Shown: piece by piece, positions 1-8,187 of the stretch
Numbering within the stretch: the first letter of the stretch is position 1
Layout: every line of letters begins with the position of its first letter
Assembly (NCBI RefSeq): GCF_009663775.1
Contig: NZ_RDBR01000013.1
Coordinates: forward strand, 1-43,109
Length of the DNA: 43,109 nt
Reading direction: 5' to 3'
From: Lactobacillus sp. 0.1XD8-4
GTDB taxonomy: Bacteria > Bacillota > Bacilli > Lactobacillales > Lactobacillaceae
Made by a program: the position numbers and the translations under genes
The notes under the pieces: generated by a model
Seen by the model: the letters and a program-made list of their open reading frames with translations, nothing else
Told to the model about the DNA's origin: nothing
The model's database searches: none

Positions 1-86
1 GTAAATTGGTCTACAAAAAAGATTTCCACGACCAGATGAATTATTCATCCAACCTATGAAAATCTTACACTAACCAATCTTTTTTA

Positions 87-479
87 CTAAAGATACTGGT
101 CAACTGCTGTCCGATAGCTTAAAAGTTCCTTTTGCTCCATCGAAGAATCAGGCAAAACTACTTGAACACTGTCTGTCCCGTCATTTTCATCCATTTGCTG
201 ACGACCCCAGACGCCTAGTGAGGTCACTAATCGGGTAAGTTCCTGTCCGCCTGTTGTTAAAACAAAACACCCCGCCTGTTGAATAGGGCTAATTAGGTAT
301 CTGTTTTGTAGATCCTTAATAATTGTTATCAATCGATTAATAGAAATGTCGCTTAATAATTCCTGTAAATCTTCAAAATTTAATGGTTTTACACCTAACC
401 AAAAAAGTACTTTTGGATAATCATTTTCCCGTAAAATGCTTAATGAGTAGCCAATTCCTTGATCAATTGTTTGTTCCAT
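87..479 (-). CDS. HxlR-like winged-helix transcriptional regulator
   Basis: About 130 residues, the usual size of a single-domain HxlR-type DNA-binding protein. The middle of the protein (KVLFWLGVKPLNFEDLQELL, then a segment with NRLITIIKDLQNRYLISP and LTTGGQEL) follows the HxlR plan: a recognition helix after a 'phi-x-F-x-x-L' motif, then a wing ending in 'T-x-x-G'. The match is by pattern only and is degenerate; the usual 'GGKW' at the N-terminus is replaced by a divergent segment. The ATG at 479 is preferred over the GTG one codon upstream because GGGGTG lies 7 bases before it. It probably regulates a neighbouring gene, perhaps one beyond the left edge of the window; no target can be named. 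MarR-like or another winged-helix family is the alternative. Confidence 0.6.
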   Translation of the reverse strand: MEQTIDQGIGYSLSILRENDYPKVLFWLGVKPLNFEDLQELLSDISINRLITIIKDLQNRYLISPIQQAGCFVLTTGGQELTRLVTSLGVWGRQQMDENDGTDSVQVVLPDSSMEQKELLSYRTAVDQYL

Positions 480-661
480 CACTATTCACCCCATACAGAA
501 TGTTATTATAATAATTATACTAAAATTGTAACATGCGTACGGATGAAACACAAAAAATATCCATTTTTATTTATCGTTTTATTAACAGAAAAATACATTC
601 TGATATCATTTGTATATTATATTGTGATTTAAATAACTAATCCTTGTTTTTAGTAAACTTG

Positions 662-1660
662 TCATTTTAGTAAACATTTCGCTTCTTTTATTCCAAAAAA
701 ATGCGAATTAGCAATCGGTGTCTCATGGGCAAGCAGGATCTGCTTAGCTTGTCCACAATTTATCTTAGTTGTAGGAATTTCGCGGAAAACTTGTACATAG
801 AATGATAGTTGACGGAGTTTTATCGCTAACTGACCACGCGCTTTCATAAGAGTCAGTGTTTTTAATTGTTTATAATCACGAATAATAAAACGAGTCTTGC
901 GCCGTTGCAACGCATAGTTTATCGAATTGCTCTTAATCCGCTGAATATCCTGTGGTGGCAAGGCTTGCTGGCGAAGGAAGTAATTAAATTGGGCAATTTG
1001 CTGGTCAATCTGGCGCCAATCAGCAGTAATCGCTGCTAGTAAATCGCTAATCTCATCTTTCGTCAATCGATGTACTGTACCCATTTTTAGCTGCTTGTAC
1101 ACAGAGCTTAGTTCTTCATAATCTCGTTGATGCAAGGGTAAATCCACCTGTTCAAACAAATGACAACGCTGGTATAATATCGTACTCTCCCGATTTTTAA
1201 AACCATGGTGGTCAATCACATACTGGAAGATCTTCTTAGGGAAACGCTGTCCTGCATGATAGGATAATAAAATATTATCCATATATAGGTTAATTTCATT
1301 TATTCCTGCCTGTATCTCACGAGCAACCCGTGGCGGAATGCTCGCATGTTGTTGAAAATGGGAAATCCCTAGCAGCAGGCGGCGTCCCGTTGTCTTTGAA
1401 CGGAGGATAAATTGATTTTTTAACCGTCGTCCACAATCACAATAAAGGTTTTCACCATGATGCCCATGAGCACGCTGGTACCACGGATCAACAACCATCC
1501 CCTGAAATTCCCAATCTGTCTGTCGCAAATAATGGCGCGTATGAAAACGTGAAAGCATTGCATAGCGAGTGAATTCCCCTAACGCTTCAACCTGCTCGAC
1601 ACTAAGTTTTTCTAATATCTTTGTCCGCTGTTGCCTGTTCAGAGCAATGATTTTATCCAT
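662..1660 (-). CDS. conserved-looking protein of unknown function
   Basis: A 332-residue protein I do not recognise with certainty. It is basic and rich in Arg, His and Gln, without signal peptide or membrane segments, so it is probably cytoplasmic. Around residues 70-115 it has a compact block with C-D-C-G-R-R-L-K, then T-G-R-R-L-L-L-G-I-S-H-F, then I-P-P-R-V-A-R-E-I. This looks like a conserved core and could hold a metal through the C-x-C pair and nearby histidines, but no second cysteine pair is present. The C-terminal half is helical and charged. The start is well supported by AAGGAG about 10 bases before ATG. The gene is divergent from the acetyltransferase at 1774, sharing a 113-base promoter region. 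No function is assigned. Confidence 0.7.
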   Translation of the reverse strand: MDKIIALNRQQRTKILEKLSVEQVEALGEFTRYAMLSRFHTRHYLRQTDWEFQGMVVDPWYQRAHGHHGENLYCDCGRRLKNQFILRSKTTGRRLLLGISHFQQHASIPPRVAREIQAGINEINLYMDNILLSYHAGQRFPKKIFQYVIDHHGFKNRESTILYQRCHLFEQVDLPLHQRDYEELSSVYKQLKMGTVHRLTKDEISDLLAAITADWRQIDQQIAQFNYFLRQQALPPQDIQRIKSNSINYALQRRKTRFIIRDYKQLKTLTLMKARGQLAIKLRQLSFYVQVFREIPTTKINCGQAKQILLAHETPIANSHFFGIKEAKCLLK

Positions 1661-1773
1661 TTTTTACCACTCCTTAAAAATACTTTCCCACTATACCAGA
1701 ACAAACGTTTGATTTCAAATTGTCTATTAGATATTTTTCTGGTAAAATATCTATTCATAAGGAGTGATATTTT

Positions 1774-2304
1774 TTGGATTTAGACATACAGCCCGTGAGG
1801 TTGAGTTTAAAAGAATATAAACAAGTTAAACAATTATATACGCGCGCATTTCCGAAGTATGAGCGAGAGCCATGGTCATGGTTACGCCTTAAGAGTAAGT
1901 ACCAACGCGCGGACTTTATGGCCTTTTATGACCAGCAACAGTTTGTTGGCTTTGCTTACGTTATTCATAGTCACGGAATGCATTATATTTTATATCTCGC
2001 TGTAAATGATCAGATTCGTTCGCAAGGATACGGGACCCGGATTATCCACGAGCTTCGTGAACTATACCCCGAAGATTCGCTTGTCCTAGACGTAGAACGT
2101 CCTGATCCCCACGCGGCTAATAATCGACAGCGATTGCGCCGCCTTAACTTTTACAAGCGTAACGGCTTTTTCCCGACTCCTAAATTATTTAAGGAGGAAA
2201 AAGTCACCTTCCAAGTTTTAGCAACAAATAAAAAAATCAACCAGCGAAAGGTTGATAAAGTCTTTGAGTGGTTTGAATGGCCATTAGGCTGGTTAATTCA
2301 ATAA
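1774..2304 (+). CDS. GNAT family N-acetyltransferase
   Basis: A 176-residue protein with the GNAT fold pattern: an N-terminal helix-strand region, a central strand YILYLAVNDQ, then the acetyl-CoA pyrophosphate loop R-S-Q-G-Y-G-T at residues 82-88 (motif A, R/Q-x-x-G-x-G/A), followed by a helix and a C-terminal part with N-F-Y-K-R-N-G-F-F typical of motif B. It should transfer an acetyl group from acetyl-CoA to an amine; the acceptor cannot be told from sequence. It starts at TTG (1774), supported by AAGGAG at 1759-1764 and the absence of a better ATG. It is a single-gene unit ended by a strong terminator immediately downstream. Confidence 0.85.
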   Translation: MDLDIQPVRLSLKEYKQVKQLYTRAFPKYEREPWSWLRLKSKYQRADFMAFYDQQQFVGFAYVIHSHGMHYILYLAVNDQIRSQGYGTRIIHELRELYPEDSLVLDVERPDPHAANNRQRLRRLNFYKRNGFFPTPKLFKEEKVTFQVLATNKKINQRKVDKVFEWFEWPLGWLIQ

Positions 2305-2310
2305 TCGTTA

Positions 2311-2357
2311 AATCGAGGCATAATTAGGTATTAGACTAATTTGCTTCGATTTTTTAT
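2311..2357 (+). terminator. intrinsic terminator after the GNAT gene
   Basis: Inverted repeat AATCGAGGCA...TGCTTCGATT, extended inward by TAATTAG/CTAATT with one bulge, followed by a T6 run. It lies directly after the stop codon of the acetyltransferase gene and separates it from manA. Confidence 0.85.
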
Positions 2358-2371
2358 TATCGCCGCTTTAA

Positions 2372-2380
2372 TGATATAAT
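2372..2380 (+). promoter_or_regulatory. extended -10 promoter of manA
   Basis: TGATATAAT is a perfect extended -10 element (TG-n-TATAAT). No good -35 box lies at 17 bases, which is usual for extended -10 promoters. Transcription would start near 2387, about 30 bases before the manA TTG start. Confidence 0.55.
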
Positions 2381-2417
2381 CTTCATGTAAGCGTATACAT
2401 AGCAAGGAGTGATTACT

Positions 2418-3382
2418 TTGACTGAACCATTATTTTTAAAGCCAGTTTTTCATGAAAAAATTTGGGTGGGCGTCATCTTGCTACTGATTTCGGATATCAA
2501 ATTCCAAAAGGGACAATTGGTGAATGCTGGGCAATTTCTGGACATCCTCACGGACCGAATATTATTATAAACGGCAATTACCAAGGAAAACTATTGCCTG
2601 ATGTTTATCAGCAACATCCAGAACTTTTCGGCAATCCGCACTCAACCGTTTTTCCTTTATTAACAAAAATTCTCGATGCTAATGATAGTTTATCAGTACA
2701 GGTCCATCCAGATGATAAGTATGCCGCACAGCACGAGCATGAATTAGGTAAAACCGAATGCTGGTATGTAATTCACGCTGACCCCGGCGCCTACTTGACA
2801 TATGGTCATACTGCTAAGACCCAGGAAGAACTTGCTGATATGATTGACCACCACCAATGGAATAAGCTCTTTGGTAAAAAGCCAGTCAAGACAGGTGATT
2901 TCATCTATGTTCCTAGTGGCACAATTCACGCTCTCAATAAGGGGATTATCGTCCTTGAGACCCAACAAAGCTCTGATACCACTTATCGAATCTACGACTA
3001 TGATCGTCGAAATAAAAAAACAGGTCAACTACGCCAGCTTCATTTAAGACAAGCCAAAGATGTGACAACCGTCCCATTTAGGGAACCACAATTTAAATCT
3101 AACGTTGAAAAATTTGGTAACTCTACTATTACAACACTCATCACGCAACCTGACTCACCGTACTTTACCGTTTATAAATGGGATATTCACGATAAAGTAA
3201 AACTTACTCATCAACATGGTCCTTACACCTTGGTTTCAATCATTCATGGTTACGGTACGCTAGAAGTTGATGGTCATGATTATCAATTACATAAGGGTGC
3301 CCACTTTATCATTCCGGCAACAGTTAAAAACTGGACGACGGACGGTGAACTCTTGGCCATTGCTTCTGAACCTACAGATTAA
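2418..3382 (+). pseudogene. manA: mannose-6-phosphate isomerase, class I, frameshifted near the start
   Basis: ManA interconverts fructose-6-phosphate and mannose-6-phosphate with zinc. The zinc-site motifs are visible: Q-V-H-P-D-D, then G-K-T-E-C-W-Y-V, then P-S-G-T-I-H-A-L, and the C-terminal cupin half is present. The natural start is TTG at 2418, with AAGGAG at 2404-2409. That frame reads MTEPLFLKPVFHEKIW, the expected ManA N-terminus, and then fails. The rest of the protein (from GGRHLATDF) lies in another frame. Restoring one G in the GGG run at 2464-2466 joins both parts into about 321 residues, the normal family length. A TTG at 2462 opens the downstream frame but has no ribosome site and would lose the first 15 residues. 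So this is a one-base deletion, real or from sequencing. All other key residues are intact, which suggests a recent event or an error. Confidence 0.85.
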
Positions 3383-3594
3383 TTATTTGATACCTGTAAC
3401 ATTTTAGCTACTTATTTTACAATATCATGAGGATTTTCCGCTTTAAAAATTAATTTCCTAGGTTCATTTGGTTAAGAAGAGTTTAAGGTAGTTAATATTT
3501 GTTAGCAACCAAGATAATTCTCTTCCCTATTGTCTTTAAGGACGATAATATATGTAGCAATCACCTAAAATTTTAATTTAAGGAGGGACTTATT

Positions 3595-3867
3595 ATGAAA
3601 TTCCAAAGTACTACTAACTCACCGATTGGCAAGCGCTTTGTTATTCTTGTTGCTTCCCTGCTGTGCGGATTATTCTTAATCAACCACCGAGTATCAGCAG
3701 CTATTCTTGAGGCCCCCGTGAATAACACGGCTGTACCATTTGAGTCGAAGGTCCCTCCCGTTAAAATTATCTCTAGCACTGAACTACTGAAACGTGAATA
3801 CGTGGATTTACGGGCAAAACGACAGCTAGAAAATGAACAAGTTGGAACTAATTTCGATAATAAATAA
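3595..3867 (+). CDS. small secreted protein of unknown function
   Basis: A 90-residue protein with a clear Sec signal peptide: a basic n-region (residues 1-14), a hydrophobic core FVILVASLLCGLFLI, then HRVSA-AIL as a likely cleavage site near residue 35. The mature product would be about 55 residues, with a proline-containing start (APVNNTAVPFESKVPPVK) and a charged C-terminal helix with no cysteine or LPXTG, so it should be released. The cysteine in the hydrophobic core does not fit a lipobox. The ATG has a strong AAGGAGGGA ribosome site. It is a single-gene unit ended by an 18-bp perfect hairpin. The family is not recognised; a secreted peptide, bacteriocin-like factor or host-acting peptide are all possible and none is shown. 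Confidence 0.75.
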   Translation: MKFQSTTNSPIGKRFVILVASLLCGLFLINHRVSAAILEAPVNNTAVPFESKVPPVKIISSTELLKREYVDLRAKRQLENEQVGTNFDNK

Positions 3868-3917
3868 ACAAAGCGGATCTCGTCTACTGGTATACCAATA
3901 CGAGATCCGCTTTGTTT
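3866..3917. terminator. bidirectional terminator between convergent genes
   Basis: A perfect 18-bp inverted repeat (AAACAAAGCGGATCTCGT at 3866-3883 and its complement at 3900-3917) fills the gap between the stop codons of the secreted protein (+) and the lipoprotein (-). A T5 run follows on the + strand, and TTTATTTA follows on the - strand. Confidence 0.92.
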
Positions 3918-4964
3918 TTAATCATCATCTCGGTAATGAAGGTCGTCAAACTTCTTGTCAGCGTTCTGCTGTGCCATATCCTTTGATTGGTAGTAAACAG
4001 CATCTACTAAATTCTCAGCTCCGCCCCCTTCGACTAAGATTTTCACCTGCCTGCCATTAATTGTCTCAGTTTTAACGGCATATGATTCACCATCACCAGC
4101 ACTTTGAGTCCACCCGCGGACATTCAACCAGCGTTCGCCATCAATGTTTAGATAGCTTGCTTTCCCCCAATTCTTGGTTGCCTGTTGGACATCTTGGTTA
4201 GTATAGTTATCTTCATTTTCACCAAATTGTGGGTCTTGCTTGTAAAGCTGGACAGTTCCCTTATCGTCGCCATCATCATATGTGCAAGAATGAGGTCCAA
4301 AAGTCATGGTTGAATCAGCATCATTATCTGCTGAATACCATGTTCCCTGCATCTCACTTGGTACATTGATTGCTTCCAGCCGGCCATATTTATGGTCGCT
4401 TATATCATTACCGGCACTAGAAGCAGCGCTATCATCGTTGCGCTTATCGACAACCTGGGCGCGGGCTGCTAAGTCACTAACTAGCTTGCCTTGTCCTTCT
4501 TGATTAACATAGCTTGCCATTGCCGATTTTGAGATAGTTGCTAACTTATTGTTCTTTTGATTAGCTTTAACATTTTGATAAATATTCACATCATCATTGT
4601 TAACTGTATAAATCAAGCCCCGCGACTTTCCACCAGCTGTGACGTCATAAGCAACTCCTTGACCACCATCACTCAATTGATATTTTGAACTAGGATAAAG
4701 TTTAACTTGTAAACCATCGCGCTCGGCTTGCTTAGTCATCGATGCCCACTCGCCACCGTAGCGGAGCCCACAATAGGTGCTGATTAAACTAACAGCTTCT
4801 TGCGGGGTCAAGTTATCACTATTAACTTTAGCACTGCTTTTTGCGACTAATAAACTACTGCTTGATGAAGAAGAAACGGTCGTACTATTACTATTTTGCT
4901 TTCCGCATGCCGTCAGCATTAAGATCGTCCCAGTAACCATTAAAACTCCTATTTTCTTATTCAT
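3918..4964 (-). CDS. lipoprotein of unknown function
   Basis: A 348-residue lipoprotein. The start is taken at ATG 4964 (MNKKIGVLMV), which has GGGAG 7 bases upstream. An upstream in-frame ATG at 5021 would add 19 residues and remove the signal-peptide pattern. The lipobox is L-T-A-C at residues 17-20, so the mature protein is membrane-anchored by its cysteine. A serine-rich linker follows (about residues 26-47). The N-terminal part (LTPQEAVSLISTYCGLRYGG) and the C-terminal part (PSEMQGTWYSADNDADSTMTF, lipocalin-like in style) look like two domains, neither confidently assigned. It lies downstream of efp but has its own ribosome site, with a terminator between. It could be a cell-surface stress or binding protein. 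Confidence 0.78.
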   Translation of the reverse strand: MNKKIGVLMVTGTILMLTACGKQNSNSTTVSSSSSSSLLVAKSSAKVNSDNLTPQEAVSLISTYCGLRYGGEWASMTKQAERDGLQVKLYPSSKYQLSDGGQGVAYDVTAGGKSRGLIYTVNNDDVNIYQNVKANQKNNKLATISKSAMASYVNQEGQGKLVSDLAARAQVVDKRNDDSAASSAGNDISDHKYGRLEAINVPSEMQGTWYSADNDADSTMTFGPHSCTYDDGDDKGTVQLYKQDPQFGENEDNYTNQDVQQATKNWGKASYLNIDGERWLNVRGWTQSAGDGESYAVKTETINGRQVKILVEGGGAENLVDAVYYQSKDMAQQNADKKFDDLHYRDDD

Positions 4965-4983
4965 TTTAATTCTCCCATTGAAC

Positions 4984-5012
4984 ATAAAAAGGCTGGGACT
5001 ATTCCCCAGCCT
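4984..5012 (-). terminator. intrinsic terminator after efp
   Basis: Stem AGGCTGGG / CCCAGCCT with a 7-base loop followed, on the minus strand, by TTTTTA. It lies 15 bases after the efp stop codon. Confidence 0.85.
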
Positions 5013-5026
5013 GATAATCATCCCAA

Positions 5027-5584
5027 TTAAGCACGTGACTTGTAGCTACCATCAGTTGTATTGATAATCAACTTGTCACCGTTCTTGATAAATGCAGGAA
5101 CGTTAACTACTAAACCAGTTTCCATCGTTGCAGGCTTACCACCACCATCGATAGTAGCACCCTTAATCATTGGTTCAGTTTCAGCAACAGTTAATTCGAC
5201 AGTAGTTGGCAATTCAACTCCGATGATGTCGCCGTTAACAAAGTTTAAGATAACCTTCATGTTTTCAACAAGGTAATTCTTGTCGTCACCAAGTAAGTCA
5301 TGGCTTAAACTGTATTGTTCGTAACTTTCAAGATCCATGAAGACAGCTGAGTCACCTTCATCATAAAGGTATTGAGCTGAACGTTTGTCAACATTAACTT
5401 GTTCAACCTTTTCTGATGGACGCATCGTGGTGTGTACAATTGAACCTGAACGAAGATCCTGGATGTCCATTTGCATTAAAGTGTTACCCTTCCCAGGTTT
5501 GTGGTGGTTAATTTGAAGAACCTTTAATAATTTGCCGTCACGTTCAAAAACCATACCTTTTTTCAAATCAATTGTTTGAATCAT
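5027..5584 (-). CDS. efp: elongation factor P
   Basis: Full-length (185 residues) EF-P, which binds the ribosome between the P and E sites and relieves stalling at polyproline stretches. The KOW-like N-terminal domain carries the loop H-H-K-P-G-K-G-N at residues 27-34. Lys32 at its tip is the residue modified in several bacteria (5-aminopentanol in Bacillus; not known here). The OB-fold domains II and III follow, ending G-D-K-L-I-I-N-T-T-D-G-S-Y, which is typical. The start ATG is preceded by AAGGAG. It appears monocistronic, with its own promoter and terminator. The two giant surface proteins contain proline-rich linkers that may need EF-P, but this is inference. Confidence 0.97.
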   Translation of the reverse strand: MIQTIDLKKGMVFERDGKLLKVLQINHHKPGKGNTLMQMDIQDLRSGSIVHTTMRPSEKVEQVNVDKRSAQYLYDEGDSAVFMDLESYEQYSLSHDLLGDDKNYLVENMKVILNFVNGDIIGVELPTTVELTVAETEPMIKGATIDGGGKPATMETGLVVNVPAFIKNGDKLIINTTDGSYKSRA

Positions 5585-5717
5585 AGTATAAAAACTCCTT
5601 CATCTAAATCTGAACTATCTTATAGATTAGAGCTACCTAATACTCGTGCCTAATCTCTGGCTTCGTTCTCCGCCATTAATTACAGATATTATAATCCATA
5701 ATTTACATTCATAGTCT

Positions 5718-5745
5718 ATTGTATCACATTCCAGAACCACCACAA
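5718..5745 (-). promoter_or_regulatory. candidate efp promoter
   Basis: On the minus strand, TTGTGG - 16 bases - TACAAT, giving a leader of about 125 bases. The leader contains the perfect repeat AGATTAG/CTAATCT, which may form a hairpin upstream of the ribosome site. Confidence 0.45.
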
Positions 5746-5794
5746 TAGCCGTTATTATCATGTTAACTGCCCCTAAGAATTCGGTTCAAGCAGT

Positions 5795-6748
5795 TTACTT
5801 AACTTTATTCAAGTACTTAACTGCCTCATCCTTATCAAGGTGATAGTTTTCAATTAATTGTTGTTTGATTACCTGTGGATCGATTTTTAAACTAAGCAGT
5901 GACTTTACAAGGGTTAAAATTCCATTTTCTTTTCCCTTTTTTATCCCTTCTTGAAGCCCTACTTCACGGCCTTCTTTACGACCCTCCTTCAATCCCTTTT
6001 CACGACCTTCTTTTAATCCTGCTTTTCGCCCTTCTTCTTTTCCTTCGCGTACAGCCCACTTCTTTTCATTTTCAATATCCATTTCATATATTGACCGTCG
6101 CATAAACTCCATCCTCCATTTCCGGTTTTGCTTCACATACTCGATTCTCTTTTTTAATTGTACGATAAATTCATCTTCTTCCTCAACCTTACGTCCCGCG
6201 GCAAAGTCAAGAAACGCTTGTAACTGCGGATTAACCTCCCGCTTTTGACTATTAATATCAAAAAAGAGCACTTTTATATTTTCACCGTACCGTTTCTGCA
6301 AATGCCGTAAATTTCTTAGCTCAAAAGTTGAATACTGATCACCATCACCTAACGGATCAAATGCACAAAAGAAAATCACATAAGAATTTCCCATTTCACC
6401 ATAATTTTGATGATGTTCCATACTATCATTAACCATGCTCGCTAAGTAATACAAATTTCTTTGAAAAAGGTCATGATAGTTACGAACTTGCATTTCTAAG
6501 TCAAAACGATAATCCAGACCACTCTCGACGTAAATATCGAATCGAGCAGTCCGAGCATCAAAAGTCGTCTTAAATTCTTGTTGGCTATTAATCAATGAAA
6601 GATTTGCTAAATGAAGCTCCGGAAAAATACGCCGTAATAATTCCAATGTTAGTTCTTGTTCTAAAAAAGTCTTATTAAAGATAAAATCGTTTGCCAGCCC
6701 TGCATCTGCCCACCTGCTAGCGGCAAGTTTCTCTCTGCTATTGTCCAA
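5795..6748 (-). CDS. Rpn family PD-(D/E)XK nuclease/transposase-like protein
   Basis: A 317-residue member of the recombination-promoting nuclease (Rpn, PDDEXK_2) family. The N-terminus (NDFIFNKTFLEQELTLELL) is typical of the family. The catalytic pattern is R-F-D71-I-Y-V then D-L-E85-M-Q87, the E-x-Q form of the PD-(D/E)XK site. From about residue 235 a highly charged helix with glycine every fourth residue (EGRKAGLKEGREKG and similar) forms short tandem repeats, also typical of Rpn tails, followed by a small C-terminal domain. Family members cut DNA in vitro and have been linked to recombination and anti-phage roles; which applies here is unknown. Start TTG (6748) is weakly supported by GAGGG about 10 bases upstream. 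Single gene, with no other defence gene next to it. Confidence 0.88.
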   Translation of the reverse strand: MDNSREKLAASRWADAGLANDFIFNKTFLEQELTLELLRRIFPELHLANLSLINSQQEFKTTFDARTARFDIYVESGLDYRFDLEMQVRNYHDLFQRNLYYLASMVNDSMEHHQNYGEMGNSYVIFFCAFDPLGDGDQYSTFELRNLRHLQKRYGENIKVLFFDINSQKREVNPQLQAFLDFAAGRKVEEEDEFIVQLKKRIEYVKQNRKWRMEFMRRSIYEMDIENEKKWAVREGKEEGRKAGLKEGREKGLKEGRKEGREVGLQEGIKKGKENGILTLVKSLLSLKIDPQVIKQQLIENYHLDKDEAVKYLNKVK

Positions 6749-6834
6749 TTGCGATCGCCCTCACGAAAGTTATTAAGAGAATTAAAAAAATGTTCCCTAA
6801 TTATTTAAATACGTAAAAAAAGCGATTTTGCACT

Positions 6835-6881
6835 AAAAAAGTTGTTTTACTACCAAACTTTTGGTAATAAAACAACTTTTT
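6835..6881. terminator. terminator between the PTS IIC gene and the Rpn gene
   Basis: A 22-bp stem with one mismatch (GTTGTTTTACTACCAA against TTGGTAATAAAACAAC), flanked by A6 on the left and T5 on the right, so it can work in both directions. It ends the PTS IIC transcript. Confidence 0.9.
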
Positions 6882-6897
6882 ATATTGATCAGAATTT

Positions 6898-8007
6898 CTA
6901 TACCAATTCAAGATGCAACTGCTCTTCACCAATGAAACCTGCTCGTTTTAAGAACAAGTAAAGAGTGACGGAAAGGACTGCTGGAACAACAACTCCAAAG
7001 AGCATGTACGTTCCAAATTGTGTCCATCCTCGTGATAGGTAAGCGATTGGCGCAATCAAGGAGTTAAGTCCTAACCCACCTAGCGTGTATGTTGAGCGGA
7101 AACCAAATAGGACGGTTGCCACTGGCGCACAAACTGCTGCCGATACTACTGACGGTACGAGTAAGTACGGATTAATGAGGAGATTAGGGAATTGTACTTT
7201 AGGAGTAACCAAACCTTGGGCAATATTAGCACCGAGGTTATTTTGCCGAAATGACATTGCGGTGAAAGCAACAAATTGTGAAGTAGTTCCGATCAAGGCA
7301 GCTGCTGACGATACCGGATCCAACATCAATGCCACGGCCAGAGCTGCCGAAGATGCAGGAGTCATCAGGAAAAGGGCCCACACAACGGAAATTACCATTG
7401 ATCCTAATACTGGTGATACTTGCATCGTATGAGCAATATATGCTGAAACTGCAAGTAATGCTGGAGTAACAACAGCCGCAACGACTAAACCAAAACCGAT
7501 CCCAACAGCCAAGGCGCCAAATGGTACCAGTACCATGTCCAATGGCGTCTTTCCAGTTAAGTACTTACCAACAAGGACTGCTACAAGTGCTGCTAAAACA
7601 GCCGAAACTGGTTGACCGGTAGTAAAAACCGGTGCTCCTACCGCTGCTACTGCTGCTTGACCGGTAGCAGTAGCTCCTTTAACCGCGGTTGTTGTAAAAT
7701 GAACGCTATTTGCACCAACTGTTGCCGCAACCATTGAAGCAAATGTAACGAGAGTGTTGGTATTCAATTGAGAGGCAACCGCCACCCCAATTGCCGGCGC
7801 TAATAATACTTGTGCTTCTGCCCCGACTAATGTCAGCACATGAATGCCCGTCAAGTTACCAATTGTTTGAACTAATAATCCACCACCAAGAATAACTAAA
7901 ATAGAATTAGCCACCGCCGCAAAAATTCGGTAAGCCGCTTCCTTGACTCTTGATGAATTTTGGTATGTTGCATTAGCTTTATTACTGCTAACTTGATTTT
8001 CCATCAT
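6898..8007 (-). CDS. PTS-type sugar transporter subunit IIC-like permease
   Basis: A 369-residue very hydrophobic protein with about 9-10 membrane segments, rich in Ala, Val and Gly. Family features seen are an N-terminal amphipathic segment (RVKEAAYRIFAAVANSILVILGGGLLV), GNLTGIHVLTLVGAEAQVLL, and a central MTPASSAALAVALMLDPVSS loop. These match the PTS_EIIC_2 type of stand-alone IIC-like permease rather than classic glucose or fructose IIC. No IIA or IIB gene lies nearby, so the substrate and energy coupling are unknown. Start: AAGGAGG lies a few bases before tandem ATG codons (8007 and 8004); either may be used. It has its own promoter downstream of the broken adhesin gene and a strong terminator. 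Confidence 0.8.
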   Translation of the reverse strand: MMENQVSSNKANATYQNSSRVKEAAYRIFAAVANSILVILGGGLLVQTIGNLTGIHVLTLVGAEAQVLLAPAIGVAVASQLNTNTLVTFASMVAATVGANSVHFTTTAVKGATATGQAAVAAVGAPVFTTGQPVSAVLAALVAVLVGKYLTGKTPLDMVLVPFGALAVGIGFGLVVAAVVTPALLAVSAYIAHTMQVSPVLGSMVISVVWALFLMTPASSAALAVALMLDPVSSAAALIGTTSQFVAFTAMSFRQNNLGANIAQGLVTPKVQFPNLLINPYLLVPSVVSAAVCAPVATVLFGFRSTYTLGGLGLNSLIAPIAYLSRGWTQFGTYMLFGVVVPAVLSVTLYLFLKRAGFIGEEQLHLELV

Positions 8008-8051
8008 TAACGCCTCCTTAATATTTATTTTCTTGATTAATGATTGTTGTT

Positions 8052-8080
8052 AGTTTATCTAAGTTATAATTAAAAGTCAA
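8052..8080 (-). promoter_or_regulatory. promoter of the PTS IIC-like gene
   Basis: On the minus strand, TTGACT - 17 bases - TAAACT, located between the end of the giant adhesin gene and the permease start. The leader is about 38 bases and contains the ribosome site. Confidence 0.6.
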
Positions 8081-8187
8081 TTATATTTCTAATCATTTTT
8101 TAATTATATACAAATAATTACTTTTATAACCTTTTGACTTGCTTTCAAATAAAAGGAAAATGTTTTCAACCATTTTTTATTAAGTAC

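Noticed and set aside
1-86. A short minus-strand frame from ATG at 46-48 running off the left edge (M-N-N-S-S-G-R-G-N-L-F-C-R-P-I).
   Set aside because: Only 16 codons are visible and the ribosome site is poor (AGGTTGG), so it cannot be called a gene.
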